Positions 44,932 through 58,738 of a stretch of DNA of 62,000 bases are shown here, piece by piece. Under the pieces are notes generated by a model that saw nothing but the letters and a program-made list of their open reading frames with translations, searched no databases and was not told where the DNA came from. The DNA comes from Antedon mediterranea (lineage: Eukaryota; Echinodermata; Crinoidea; Comatulida; Antedonidae). The stretch spans positions 27,738,912-27,800,911 of the forward strand of contig NC_092675.1 in assembly GCF_964355755.1 (NCBI RefSeq). Reading direction: 5' to 3'. A program made the translations under genes and the position numbers. Within the stretch, counting starts at the first letter, position 1, and each line of letters opens with the position of its first letter.

Positions 44932-47900
44932 ATTACGTTTACCAACCAAATGTATAATGAAATTAACCAACACAAAAAGTTGTGTATACATTATACATCA
45001 CATGATATTGTAATAGCAATGTTATGTAAGAGAAAAATAAATATGGCAATTGATAAAATATTATGTTTGATCACAGAAGACATTAAGTTCACATCGCACA
45101 TACATCATACAATTGATATCTCTCTCATGTACAATTTTACCATGAAAGACTAACTAATTTACTATTTTGCCTTTGAATGATTCAATACACAGAGCTTGTA
45201 GTCGACAATTGTAATAGATCAATTGACTGGGCGATATACGATACAGAAATACACATATATCATTTTAAATATTATAACATGCTATTTAGCTATCCATCAA
45301 TCTCATAGAAACTTTCAAGCTTTGTTAACGGTCGTGGGATAGTTATTCTCTATAATGTGGATCTTACGCTATCATCATATTTCTTTCACCTCAAATTGCA
45401 TGTTGCCAAAAATAAAATTTAAAGAAGGTGATGTTTTCATTCAATATATCATTGCGTATTACCATGGAGAAATGGTATTACTTAGTAGACCCTAATGGTT
45501 ATAAATTTGTCTGAAAGTTAAGAATGATGGTTCTGCAATGTTTTGCTTTTATCGTTGAAGGATGATTAATATTATTTTCATTTATTGTTCATGACAGTTG
45601 CAATAACATTTCTAGAGCAGTCAAAACAAGACTATACTTACTTATTCAACAACAGTTAAACAAACATTGCAACATAATCAATAATTATTGAGATACATAA
45701 GAATTATTTCATTATACTGTAGTAGAAAATTCTAGAAAAAAAACCACCATTATTAGTATTACCAAAAAGTACAGAGTTATATTACTCTACAGGATGACTA
45801 TACTATTACATCTACCCGATTCTCATGGAGTGCATCACTGTATCTCCACATACGTCTTTGCTCAATATAGGAAAATTACGTAATTTAGCATACCGTGTGT
45901 ATCACATGTGATACCTGTATTGTGTAAGGTTAGGTCAAGGATCATGTTATGGTCTGTAAGTGATGCATGTATTACGGAATGTTCCTATGATACACTGGAG
46001 GCTAAACTGATACAGTACCGAGAGGTGGTTCATCAACATCATTGGTCAAACTAAATACAAAACGACACGGAACACGCCAGAAGCAATGTCCCCATGAAAA
46101 CCAACAGTGCAACTGGATACATGTAATTCTATGTGAAAGAGGGAGAGTAATTGAAATATAGAAAATTTAATAAAAGAGGCTCACTACGAAACTGGTTTTA
46201 TTGACATTTGTTAACTTCTGAATCAAATTCTATGAAAGCCATATTAGCAATAGCCATTTCGATAACCCTCAAGTTGTTCAGAATAGTAACTGTTTCCTTT
46301 TTATAGAAATGTTTGATAGAATTTCAGACGTTGTTTGAAATAGATTAAGTTAGACTACAGGTGATATTCGACAGCGGTTATTTTGTTACTAAGCCTGCAG
46401 GCTGTAATACCTGCAATACCATCACAAATCTTACTTGACGAGTTCAATACAAACTATACTAGCTGAAAGCTTAGCCAAAACACACTAATGTATATGTCGT
46501 AAACAACAATTCTCAAGCGAAGAATATCAATAAGGATTTCGTTGAAATGCTGAATTAGCTTGTCGAAACAATATAGCTGACAACTTAAGAGATATGTGAA
46601 GCCTCTCAGATAAAATTTACATTGTCTACATTATCATCGGATAACAGATGATATAACATCTCTACATTAATGTCATCAATAACATCAACGATAAGTCAGC
46701 TTCGTTGTTAAACTCCTGCTACTAGAAGTATAGGCTTATTTTCACTAAAACAATGCAAAATCAGTGAAAAAATACACCTTTCCACAAAAAAGAAATGATC
46801 GGTTTATATAAAGCACTATAAGAAATGATAATTTCAATGTTTTTCTTCTTTGTAACCGTACCTATATGTATCCAATATTGTTCATTTGATTTTATTTATC
46901 AATAACCATAAAAAGTATACATTTTGAGTAGGCCTCTAAATGTAAAAGTGTTGGTAAATTTTCATTCGTTATCTTATACTTGTATTCAAATTATGTTGCT
47001 ATAAACAAGTGTGCTTTTGGATGTATGTCGACAACCCTACCCCAAATATAAATGCAGACAGAACAAATCCTTTCGATAAAAACAATCTATTTATACGAAG
47101 AAAGCATCGTAAATCGATCATTACCTAGACTACCATGCCTAGTCCTACATCTACTGTTAATGGAAGTATTACTGGTTGTGAGAACGAAAACATATTTCAC
47201 AATCTGTATTGTCTTACGACGCATCGTCGTGTTTGGCCAATTTGTTTCGAGAGTATTTGGCAGGGTAGTTCAAGTTTCAACGGACTATTTTCTCGATTAT
47301 AAACAATGAACATGAACAAACTGAAGATCGAACAAAAAGGCCTTAGCCTAATTGGTAAATCGGTACCGGTAGTAGTTCGAATACTGTAGTATAAGTTTCT
47401 AAACGATGAGGGCCTAACTATGTGTAACAGTGCGAGATCCACTTTGAAACACTTTCGAATTAGCGATTTCTGTTTTGGTTCTATTAGGCCTAGGCTCTTG
47501 GTCCAGTCGTTTAGCATCTGATCCTAAATAATGACAGGGTGGCTTCCATCTTACCATTGCTACTGTTTACTGAATCCTACAGTTTCCGTCTTTTTTGTAC
47601 CTTTTCAAACTTTGTATTTGTTCTGTTATTGCAGATTTGCTCCGTTTCCTTCAATGCATTTTTTAATCGCATGTGTATAGATTATATGGACATTAAACCT
47701 ACTACAAGATGCTGATGACAGGTGTTATCCAGTCGTTAATAACGACTGGATAAAGAGACAAGTATTTAAAATAAATAATAGCATTGTAGGCCTACATTGG
47801 TTTTACTCAATTATATTTATCTATATTATAACCATTGAATAGAATATATAATGAAAAAATTTAGGCCTACTCTTAGGGCAATACTGTGATACGTTACTGT

Positions 47901-49410
47901 ACAAACTACATACTTGTAACCGATGAAAATGGAATGTAGGCCTAGTAGTCTATTCTGTAAGCCTATTCCATGCTAAAATCGATATGATAACAGCTGTAAG
48001 TTTATAAGAGAACTTCAAAGTAATTCTAGTAATTTCTGTTTAGTAATGTGAATTAGTGACGTCATAAACACGTACAGTTTTGAATTTGTTAGACCTATGG
48101 GGTTGGAAATAAAACTTAAATAGACCAGTATTTGTAATAATATGCAACCACAACCATATTTTATGTAGGATTTAGAGGCTTGATGGTTCGCATATATAAA
48201 AACAGAAGAACTGTTCTGTAATTCTATAAATCAGGCGATATAAAGAAAATCTCAATAAAATGATATTATGTATAATATACAGCGCGTTTCGAGAGTAAAT
48301 TCTGTAACATAATTTATTGTAATTTAATCCTTACTTAAATCAAAAGTTGACTCAAAGAGTACGATGTTACATTACTCAAATGCAGGAATAATAGAAAGCT
48401 TAATTGCTGTAAAATCTATATTGACATGTCGTTTTATGAATTTAATCCAATACAGGTTTTATACGCTCCGTTTAGTTAATATTTGGATTATTTTTTAAGG
48501 AGACATTTATTTTTTTGTGCTATAGGTAAGAAAACATATGGTGTACACTATACATTCATTTTCAGGGGACATCGCTATTTACAAGTAAAATCTATATGCC
48601 TATGACATGTAGTTTTATAAATTTATTCCAGTAAATATACATTACGCTTTCTGCAGTTAATATTTGGATTAGTTTTTTAAAATATATATATTTTTTCTTG
48701 TGCTTAGTAAAACAAACATCGTTTTATTATGTATTACACTGTGATACTATGCAATGGATTATTAAGAGAACACCACTATAATAGTATAGACATTTTGTCG
48801 AAAAATGGGGAAAATATGAACATTACAAAATGAGCTAATATTACTATATGTGCACGTATATAGCGTTATGTGCGCTTATGACCATCTTATGGTGTTTTAT
48901 AACACAGTTTTGTCCAAAAATAAAAGGGTCCAAAGTTGCCAATTTTCGAAAAAATTCCTGTACTATATTATTGAGGGGCCAATTTTCTTTGAAACGAACA
49001 CCAATTCCTGTTTTTCAGTTGATGCAGTCCTTGCCTTTACATAAACTTCTTTAGGCCTGATGTTTGCCCACCATGTAAGTTGCCATTACTCACTATTGTC
49101 GATCGAAGGTTCAATTACAAGCATAACGATTGTTGTGCACAATAGTTTTATACGTTAGAGAAACGAGGAAATCCAACCTACATTCTAAGACCAAAAAGTA
49201 GAGATTTTAATCAATATATACTATTGTGAACAGTTATTATCACAAATTACAATCAACATTAAGATTAATAAATGGCTTGTATTGTTACGCTACAATATGC
49301 TCTCGACGTTATGATTAAAATATTGCCATCATAAATTTTAATCTAAGCATAAAATTGTTAATGGTCATATTTCACACCGTTTAATCAGTGCGTTAGCAAT
49401 AGCAATACAT
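44932..49410. other. Intergenic stretch, no confident gene
   Basis: Unique AT-rich DNA. A perfect palindrome with 14-bp arms (TTATCCAGTCGTTA / TAACGACTGGATAA, one central base) is at about 47728-47756. A 12-bp insert between 7-bp direct repeats is listed at 45456-45481. AGGCCTA palindromes cluster at 47.3-47.95 kb. Confidence 0.4.
45456..45481. mobile_element. 12-bp CATGG insert between 7-bp direct repeats
   Basis: GTATTAC (45456-45462), CATGGAGAAATG (45463-45474), GTATTAC (45475-45481). The flanking repeats are exact. The insert starts like the hairpins at 56461 and 58193 but lacks the second arm, as if internally deleted. Confidence 0.65.
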
Positions 49411-49414
49411 CAAA

Positions 49415-49696
49415 GTGAGCGACTGCGTTTTTTTAAAGAGGCTACTACTTCAAACTCGGTCTATTGCAAGAGTGATTGCGGATATGTATATAAATGGCAC
49501 TTCCAGGAATAAACTACTTTACAGAAAAAAACGCGAAAACAATGCAAAAAACACATTAAAAATGGTTTCTTTAAGCATTCGAGATAGATTACTTCAGGGT
49601 TTGTATTACTGTTTGAAAAAGGCCGACGAAATTGGCATTGCCATAAATGATATCAAACTCCAAAAAAAGGCTGCCAAACTACATTTTAACAGTTAG
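49415..49696 (+). CDS. Open frame of unknown function, doubtful
   Basis: A 93-residue plus-strand frame (starting with GTG; first ATG codon at 49484) with a balanced residue mix and the segment NTLKMVSLSIRDRLLQGLYY. The frame is open leftward to a TAG at about 49400, so it could be a 3'-terminal exon with a stop at 49696, but the upstream AG has a weak pyrimidine tract. A frame at 58739-58989 has a loosely similar segment. No domain recognised. Confidence 0.25.
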   Translation: MSDCVFLKRLLLQTRSIARVIADMYINGTSRNKLLYRKKRENNAKNTLKMVSLSIRDRLLQGLYYCLKKADEIGIAINDIKLQKKAAKLHFNS

Positions 49697-49814
49697 AATT
49701 CAGACGTATACGTTTCTGTTGCATAAAAACAATAATCGTAAATATAAGTACAAACAAATATCGGTATTATAAAATCATCAGGAAATGTTCATGACTCTTT
49801 TACAACGTAGATTT

Positions 49815-49930
49815 AAGCTTGGTTCTCACTAGTACGCAACGCAAATGAAGTAATATAGCAACGCAAGTCATTTGACCAATTACAAGCGATAGATGTTTGT
49901 TAACTTGCGTCTTAATGGGAACCAAACTTT
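49815..49930. mobile_element. GGTTCCCACTAG-family MITE, short copy
   Basis: AAGCTTGGTTCTCACTAGTA starts it and TTAATGGGAACCAAACTT ends it, as inverted ends. Internal CGCAACGCAA repeats are kept. 116 bp. Confidence 0.75.
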
Positions 49931-52150
49931 AATTGTAAAAGCATGTGCGGTAAAATTACCTGTAATTTTGATACCTCTGCCTTACTAATATAAGGTTTAT
50001 ACATAGACCAACATTTTGCTTTAAATAAAATTCCCCTTTAAGTTTGTTATGTAATATTCAGAGATACAATTTATTAGACTTTATTAATGCATATCACAGG
50101 ACTAATCAATATACGTATTCTTAGAGCATATAGTATGCAATTTAAATTTCATGTTTCTTAATTTTTGCTGTTAAATAATATATATGATATATAATTAATA
50201 ACAAGAATAATAATAGACTATAGGATGTCAATCAAATGCTCAGTAGACCATGCGAAATGTCATTTTACTGAAAACGTATACAGTAACGTATAGTAAGGAT
50301 TGATTGTTAGTTTAAAAAAAATATTGCCCTCATTTATTTCACGTGATAGGGTGCGTCAAAGATAACTTAGAACACATCCTAAAGCAGTGTAACATAGAAA
50401 CAGACCGTCAGTTGTGAAACTAGTGCCTACAACAAACAGCAATTTAGATCTATACAATAAGGTCGATTTGCACGACCAAGGACCGACGAATACGCTAGGT
50501 CAGGTCAATCGATGTGTCGTCGGTCGTTGCCTGGACCTAGAAACCTGTTAATAAAGTTAATCAGAAAAAAAACGAGAAAAAGTTTTCACTTATAAAATAA
50601 TAAATGGTTAAATTCAACTAAAAATCCAGTGACTGGCAGCCAATTTGACATTTTTGGCTTTTAAATTAACAGTTTTTTTTAGCTAAATAAATGTTCTTTA
50701 GATCCAATTTTTGGTTAAAGTGGATAACTGTTATGTGACATTAAAATGGGATATTCAACAACAAAAAAAATAAAATTATTTTTCAGGTGACAAAATCTTT
50801 AAGACAATGGTAATGATTCTAATATTATAATATAATGATAATTATCGTGGCGATGTAGCCTATTATGATTATGACGATCATGATGGTGACAATTTAGTTA
50901 CAATAAAAGTTAATGTTTTTAAGGTTAGAAATATGCATTTATTTTACAGACACTGTAACATACCGTATTCTGTACAAAATTCAATCCATACACAATTATG
51001 CAAATGTGATTATCCTGAATTGCATATTGTTGTCGATAATTAAATGTAATGAAGGTCACGACGTAGCCCAGTGAATTTTATAACATCACAATATACTAAT
51101 GCGATATGCGCGGCTTAAAACATGGATTTCCGCACTCATCAGCAGTATGTGTTAGCATTGTGACCGGTTCAATTTTAACAATGCAAACTTTTTATTTTTC
51201 CGTTTCATTTTTTGTATGAATAAATTGTGCCCCCAATGTTTTGCTTGGCATATGAACAATAACATTAAAAATGACACTCGATTGCAACTTTAGTATTTGC
51301 TTAATTTTGGTTTTCTAAATTAAGATTAGTTAAGGAGAAGGCAGCTATATTAGCTACTATAGCCTCAACGGCTATGTTGCTATCTGCCCTATACATGTCT
51401 ACAAACTATACTATCGTAAAATAAAATTTTGGAGAGCAATTTAGACCTCTATTTTCAATTTTCAATTATTTCAAATTTCAGTATTATTTCAATTGTCTCA
51501 TCATTTCACAATACAAATAATGAGAGAGAGCATGATTTTACGCGCTACATGTAAAGGAATAATAATTGAAATATTAAAAATGCAACAAGACTTCACTCAA
51601 TATTTCGTTGCGCTTGTCAATTTTGACAAGGATTTACACTATTTCAAATGTACAGGCGTTTTAACAGTATATAAAATAACAGAGCAGCATGTGTTTTGTC
51701 TTAGGCTATAGTTCGTAACTAGAGCTCATGTATACAGTAGTTATGATAAGCCATTTATGCAAAAATGTTTGTATTTTTAAGAAAATTAAGCCAGGTTGAG
51801 GTTTTGTCAATAATCCACTACAGTTCCCTACTTTATTTAAAAAAAATTACACTATTGTTCTTCATTAACTATACATTCTTAGCAGAATTCATTATTAACT
51901 AATTACCATCAGTTTCATTAGAAACTGGTGGTAATGACATCGGCTTGCATTGAAATAACAGAACAATATTAACATATAGACGAGTTTTGACAGACGGAAA
52001 TCAGACTACCTATCTAGACCAAAACAAAATTAAAATCAATATTTATTTTTAAAATAGACAATAGAGTAAAAAAAATGAATTATTTACGCTTAGGATACAA
52101 TAGTAATACAATATCATAAAAATATTAAATGAATTACTTTTTAGAACTAG
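49931..52150. other. Intergenic stretch, no gene seen
   Basis: Unique AT-rich DNA. An imperfect hairpin (ATTACCATCAGTTTC / GAAACTGGTGGTAAT) lies at about 51901-51935. No coding signal. Confidence 0.45.
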
Positions 52151-52826
52151 AAAGCCACTCCGAGAGTGCATACCTCCGCCTACTGTTAAATTCTCCTACA
52201 TAAGATTTCTCCGGTAAAAAATATATATATATATTTGTGTGTGTCTTAATGCTGTTTGTGATTTAGGCTAATTTCATTACAAGCATGTGTATGCGAGTTT
52301 GGTGTAATGGTTATGTAACAAGCCTTTCAATTAACAATAGCTTCAGTTGACTAACAATAGAACAGCAACGCGAAAATCAAACGAGTGAATTTGAAAAGAA
52401 ATAGGTTTTTTAATCTACTCGCATCAAAAAACGTGCAGATTAAATCAAATTATGTTTTAAAATTACATATCACAAATTATAACTTTTGCCTCTTGTTAAA
52501 AAATTAAAAAAGTTTTTTGGACAAGTAGTTCTTGAGAAAATGCAATTTCAGTTTACTTGTTACTTTAAGACTGCTCGCCGGCTTTTGGAAAATTCTGTCC
52601 TATCTTTTAACACTAGCAGGTCTGAAAAAGTATACTAAAAAGTGGTCCAGAATTGGGACTGTGGTCCCAATGGTCCCAAAATTTAATGGAAGGGTTCTTG
52701 ACCACATATCTATCAGTCTATTCATTTTGGTAAAGATCTTGTAATTACTTTTTGAGTAATCCTGCTAACAAACAAACAAACAAACACACGCTACCGATTA
52801 CATATACCTCCTTGGCGGAGGTAAAT
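52150..52826. mobile_element. Possible dispersed element bounded by TACCTCCG...CGGAGGTA
   Basis: The left part has AAGCCACTCCGAGAGTGCAT followed by ACCTCCGCC; the right part has TTTTTGAGTAATCCTGCTAA, an ACAAA run and TACCTCCTTGGCGGAGGTA, itself a hairpin (52806-52824). From memory this right-hand block resembles a repeat common in marine invertebrates. There is only one copy in the window. Confidence 0.4.
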
Positions 52827-52852
52827 TACAGTTTACATAACATACCAACAAA

Positions 52853-53060
52853 AGCGTGGTTCTCAATACGATGCAACGCAACGACGTATTGACTCAAAGT
52901 GCTGTATTGCATAATAATCACAAGTGGGAACCGACGACGCAGCAATGTTGCAAACATGGCAGGTTTGATTTCACGCAGGCGGGGGAAAACACAATTATAG
53001 GAAGGGCATTTTCTTACGTTGCGTAGGTTGCGTTATGTTGCGTCGCTAGTGGAAACCAAT
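52853..53060. mobile_element. GGTTCCCACTAG-family MITE, near full length
   Basis: It runs from GTGGTTCTCAATACGATGCA to GCGTCGCTAGTGGAAACCAA. The interior shares GTGGGAACCGACGACGCA and GGTTTGATTTCACGCAGGCG with the copies at 56538 and (inverted) 61842. No coding capacity. Confidence 0.85.
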
Positions 53061-56000
53061 CATAAATGACCACCCGCTAAACGTCCACTATACCATACTT
53101 CTTTTAACATAACCGTGCATTAGTGTTTAGTTCTTTGAAAGCAATTCAGTGCTCTGTAAGACACATACGTCATTCCAACAACATTACCGGTGCCATTAAG
53201 CCTTAAATTGGCCTTTACAATAAACTTTAGTTTAGTATTCATTACCGTCAATTTATATAAAAGAAACAAATGGACGTGATTATAACTAAAGGCCCAATAT
53301 GGTCTCGTCAATCAGATTATTATTGAATATCATCATAAAATAGATTTTCGGCATCGTGTTGTTTTCAATGTACCGTACTGTATTACACTCATTAACATAA
53401 CTGTACCGGTAAAGTACTAAAGAAATACAGATTGTGCCGGCACCGAACGCACACACGCTCAGCTGAAAACTATGAATTGAGATAATAATATTAGAATGGA
53501 ATCCATACCTCTAGCAGTTGCCTGCAAGGTGAAATTTGATTGAGCATCCGTCGCGGATTCCAGCTAGATTATTAACAACTGCAGAACATGCTAACGTCTT
53601 CGGTACACCGACTCCTGTGAAACAAACGAACAAACTAATTAAGATTTTTTGTAATTAACAATATAAGTGTGACGCCTTGTTATACTCGTGGAATAACTTA
53701 ATATTAATTAAATCACTCAAATAGGATTAGAAAACTCCTTTATATATACATTTTGACATATTACTTTTGTTACCACAAAGCCGTGACGATTATTTTTGTT
53801 TGTTACCTGGTAAACAATGTCGACGCGTCAACTAGAAATATTTTTGTATTGTAAAACGCGTCATCAATGTACTATACTAGCTTATGGCAATATCGTTGAT
53901 TGTATACATGCCTCTGAATATGTTAGACAGGTTACCATCATTTCCATTTTAATACATTTAAATTGGTAAACAAGCATATATAAATATCAATTAAATTATG
54001 CAAAATAAACACACGTTCGGTCAGATCATCCTGTCAGTTACGACGTTGTAAATATTAAAGGGGCTTGGTAAGTGCTGATTTGGTTGCAAATGAATCTATT
54101 TTCAACAAAATAAAGTACTGATTTAGGAACTGTTTTTTAAATCTACAAAACAGCGTAGAATGTGCAATGACGTCACTAATACAGAATATTATTCATTAAA
54201 ATTAAACGTTGTGTTATTATAATTTATTTCGGTTTCGTAAATTACTGTTTTTACCATCTTGGTATCTTAAGCAAACTCACGTGTGTTTATTATTATTCAT
54301 ATCAAACATATGATATTCTCTAATTAATTACTGGTAATAATTATATTCTTGCGCTTGATATTTTTTTTAAAATTCATGTATATCCGTATTGTTATGAACA
54401 TAAAAAATACGTACCTTAATCATCACATTTTACATATATATATAATCATCGAGGTATGATATAATCAATGCATCAACGCAGACAAGATTTTACAGCTCCC
54501 CTTTGCCGCTCGACATTTTTATCTATCAAATCACAGCGTGTTTCATAAAATAACCAAAGCCTAATTACTAGCTGCGAACAGTTAGCGTTGAAAGGTAGTT
54601 ATGGTTGGGTTTCCAGCGATGCGTCAGCGATAAATTACTTCTTGTTTTATTAATTATAACCACTTGGTTAAAAAGGTGCACACTCAGTATTCATTTCAAA
54701 TTAAGATACATATTGATTTCATATAACAATATTACATTACCACCACGTTTGTATAACCTGATTTTAATTTGATTTCAAAGTTATTTTAGAAAAACAAAAC
54801 AAATACTATAGTGATGTGGTAGGATGATTAAATACGAACTCTTATTTTGGCTCAAGATTAAAATCCATGACCAAGCAATATGAATCATCTCCTACTACAT
54901 TCATATTTGACATCAATGATCGTTTTTCAAATTGTTCTATTGCATTATGTTGCCAAAAAATACACAAACATTTTAAAACAAAGACATTTTTTAAATATTA
55001 AAATATTGTACTTTTATCACAAGAGATGTATAATCACTCTACAATAAAATAAAACCTAACTATAATACTCTCTTAAGGCACAAAGCACTTCTTCTTAAAA
55101 CTAAAGACGATACAGCGGTCACGTGTTGAAAAAGCAGAAAATGAAATGTTTTACATCAATTTCACATCAACTAATGTACCGTATCTGCCCACATTCTGAA
55201 CAACATAACACAAATATGTATATAGCCTATCTGCACGAATTCTCTTAACAACAAAAATATGTAGCCTATATTAAATTTGACGTTTCCTAATGTGCGACAG
55301 CTTTTATCAGGTGAAAGGATTTTTTTGTACAATTGATAGGCTGCGTAATCCTAAAAGTGGATGTTAACATTTCTGGAATGAGAATTTGTAATCTGGATAT
55401 GTTGATAATCTTGATGGTATTATTATAAGACGATTTCCCTTTTAAGGATGACGGTAATATTTTTATCAGATATATCGTGATAATTCTTGAAATTACATTA
55501 CACACATTTCAGTTTTCGTATGCTAATTTCTTTTAGAAACGAAGTATACTATAGTAGTAGAAACACGAGAAGCATATTATAGTATATAGCATAGCTGCAG
55601 CTATTAGTTTATATAACACCTAAATACATTCTTGTCATTTGATTGGACGATAGCGGGTCACATTGCGTGCAATAGTGCGTACTATTAATTGATCGTGTAA
55701 TAGTACTTTGTTTAAATTGTTACGAAAAAAATTAGTTGTACCATCGCACTCATAAACATTCATTATTTGTATAATAGTCTAGTGAAAATACAAATAACAC
55801 ATTGTTGAAGGCAATGTTATTAATTTGTTTCTTATGTTAAGCATACTAGTTCGGTACACGACAAACCAATCTGTTATTACTACACAAGAAAAGCATTTGT
55901 TGAAAGACTAGCGATAGACATAATCTGTACTCGAGTTCCATGATGTCGCACTTCACGTACAGTATTAACCAGCCGATGGATACACTATTATGCTATTCCA

Positions 56001-56453
56001 ACAACATAATCCTTGGATTTTTGTTTGCACATTTTGTTATTAACGGTAAATTGAGAAAATGACTAACTACAATATTGGGAATGACGAAGCAGAGAAAATG
56101 TATAGATTTATTAAGTAATGAAGATGATTTCTGATCATAATCGAATATATGGAAACGGTGAATCATCAGTTCACTCTCAATAGTTTAAGCGTCGTCTTAT
56201 GTTCTTTAAATCAAACATAATCATTAGAATCTATTGTTTTTTAGACTTGAAGATAATTATATGATGTTTCATGCAAGTATAGGCTGATAATAATAACCAG
56301 CAGGATACTTATTGTTTACTTTAAGTGTGTCTACAATAATGTCTGTTCTCAAAATGTACTTACTGTACACACGTATGTCCTGAAAAACCGGTTTATTTGC
56401 TATGAGAATATCCTTTCCCGTTTCCAGTCATCAGAAACAAAGTAGGGCCTACA
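53061..56453. other. Intergenic stretch, no confident gene
   Basis: The minus-strand segment 53622-53512 looks like an exon (TTTCACAG acceptor, an open frame with three Cys to a stop), but I found no partner exon. The rest is unique AT-rich sequence. Confidence 0.35.
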
Positions 56454-56497
56454 GTAGAACCATGGAGGTATAAAAATAGATACCTCCATGGTAGAAC
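56454..56497. mobile_element. 30-bp hairpin between 7-bp direct repeats
   Basis: GTAGAAC (56454-56460), hairpin CATGGAGGTAT-8 nt-ATACCTCCATG (56461-56490), GTAGAAC (56491-56497). Arms and flanks are exact. Confidence 0.8.
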
Positions 56498-56537
56498 CCT
56501 TCCTTTGGGACACCCCAACTCCAAAGACATCCCAAGT

Positions 56538-56721
56538 AAAGCGTGGTTCCCACTAGAACGCAACGCAGTGGCGTATTGCGTAATCACAAGTGGGAACCGA
56601 CGACGCAATAGTGCTGCAAATATCGCAGGTTTGATTTCACGCAGGCGGGGGGAAAAACAATTATTGGAATGGTATTTTCGTACGTTGCGTTTACGGTGCG
56701 TCGCTAGTGGGAACCAAATTT
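56538..56721. mobile_element. GGTTCCCACTAG-family MITE, full length
   Basis: Ends: GCGTGGTTCCCACTAGAACG and CGTCGCTAGTGGGAACCAAA, inverted. The interior is the same as the 52.9-kb copy. Overlapping open frames on both strands here are artefacts of the element. It lies 41 bp from the CATGG hairpin. Confidence 0.88.
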
Positions 56722-58185
56722 GGGGAACACTTTTTTTTATGGGGCAATGTTTTAACATTATATGACCCACCTCTATTCAGGGAACAAACTTTGTTTAGTC
56801 ACGAAGGTGGGTGTCCCCTTGGGTTATATTGTATATCATCTGTTAATGATAACTGATGACATGAGGAGAATTACAGTATATAGTTTATTTTGGTTTATTT
56901 TATGAATTGACAACAATTGAAGCGATCCTGTTGCCTGACTCTCAAATCTAAACGTACCGGGTAGCTTCAAATCAGTATCCACCGAATGCAAAACGTCTAT
57001 TTCTCTCTACAATCTAATTACTTTCAGTGATAATCCAATAAAGTTAAAACCTAAACGCTCCTGGCAAAATATACAAAACGAGGAAGAACGATTTTGTCAA
57101 TACGATAATCGGGTAGACTGCTCACAGTCCGTTTTTATGAGGATAACCGCAGCGCTGGTGAATGCAGCAAGTAGACGTGATATTTCCTTTTACATTTAGT
57201 ATAGTTAACATATTTAATATGTCTCGACCATTCAACTTAAAGAAATGATTTGTTTGTAGATTAACAGTAAAAGCATTGAAGCAGTCGTCGTGTAAATGTT
57301 GGTCTTTCGATAGACATTAAATTATTGATTTATACTAATTACATTAAAATGATAGTGCAGTGCTTCTGCATATTTTTAGTTTTGTTGATGGTTTTTGAGC
57401 AGGAAAGAGGAATTTCACTCTTCCCTGGTTTTGAGAGTCAAAAAAGAAACCCACACTTTAATAGGCCTACTGAAAACTAAGAGGACGGAAGATAAAAATG
57501 TAAACAAAAATAATTATAATACTTGTAATACTTAGGCTTAATTCATTTCTGCTTGGATGTTTGGCACCCTAGTTAGTACAATCACCAAGAAAGTGTAACA
57601 AGGTATTTTTTTTTTCGTAAACAAACCCAATGATAAATACTAATATATATTCGTCGTGATTACCTGGCAACAACTCCCTGAACAATTCCTTGACCTAATA
57701 GTTTTCCTTAAATAGTTGGGTGTTTTTTGGGTGGGTAGTAGCTTCGGACTGTTTATTAGTTGTGGTGATGTAATTTTGTAGCCGTACGCTTCTTGATATC
57801 AATATAGGTTATGACGAAACTTAAACTTAGGTAATTATACATTAAATATGATAATTGCACAGTAATTAAGACGCACATTATTCCCAAGGCTTTAAAAATC
57901 AATGACAACACGTAAGGTCTGTGTGTATCTTTGAGATGACATTGTACTAATAATCTGATTACTTATACACTCGTGTTGTGTACAAGTTCATCGGTACGTT
58001 TCACATTTATTTCTAGTCTTCTGAGCTTTTTATTGATGTCAGTGAAGTCAGGCGTTTAGCTGTGAATTCGTTTGATGTACACACGTTGACATTCACTGTG
58101 AGTAGCCTACACCGTAATGGAAAAGAATTGATGTTATATTAGGCTGATGCTGACTAGCCATTATACGTGTCAGAGCGTAGGAACA
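56722..58185. other. Intergenic stretch, no gene seen
   Basis: No coding signal and no long repeat seen. Confidence 0.4.
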
Positions 58186-58225
58186 CCTGTACCATGGAGA
58201 AATAAGTTTTTCTCCATGCCTGTAC
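58186..58225. mobile_element. 26-bp hairpin between 7-bp direct repeats
   Basis: CCTGTAC (58186-58192), hairpin CATGGAGAAA-6 nt-TTTCTCCATG (58193-58218), CCTGTAC (58219-58225). All arms and flanks are exact. Confidence 0.8.
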
Positions 58226-58738
58226 TGAATGCTCATCATCAGCCTTTACGTAACCGTAAATGTTATAATTACCGTGAACACGTTTAATAATATGTATGTT
58301 GTTTTTATGTATAATCAATCAGCTAATATTATCGCTGACATCAGTAATAACATATCCTTAGAGATCAAATAAGGTTTTACCTTTACACATTTTTATATAG
58401 ACAAGAATATTTCCGTACACTACAATAATGATATTCACGTGTTGTAAAAAGTAAAATTGTTTAATAAAAGGCAAATCAAATATAATAAGATAATCTGGAA
58501 TAGTAATAGTAATATTAATATCTTTGTAGCCTGGGACAAATCTTGGGACAAATCTAAGCATCCTCCATGCGCTGGGGCTTTTTCATGATACGGGTAGGCC
58601 TACTAATGTTCCGTTTTATCGAATTTTCTTCTTGCAAAGTGATATTCATCATACAAAATAGCTGACTTTCATCTAACAATTGTTTATTACGTCATTCGGT
58701 AGGCCTACCTCTAAAATTCGTAAGCCTCGTTCTTTACA

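Noticed and set aside
47728-47756. Perfect 29-nt palindrome as another member of the 7-bp-flanked hairpin family
   Set aside because: It lacks CATGG ends, and its flanks (ACAGGTG and AGAGACA) are not direct repeats.
53512-53622. Possible minus-strand exon with three Cys ending in a stop
   Set aside because: The acceptor is good and the frame open for 33 codons, but no partner exon or domain could be found; chance is likely in this length.
56393-56770. 125-residue minus frame and 86-residue plus frame
   Set aside because: Both lie over a full-length MITE present in several copies; the open frames come from its GC-rich inverted ends.
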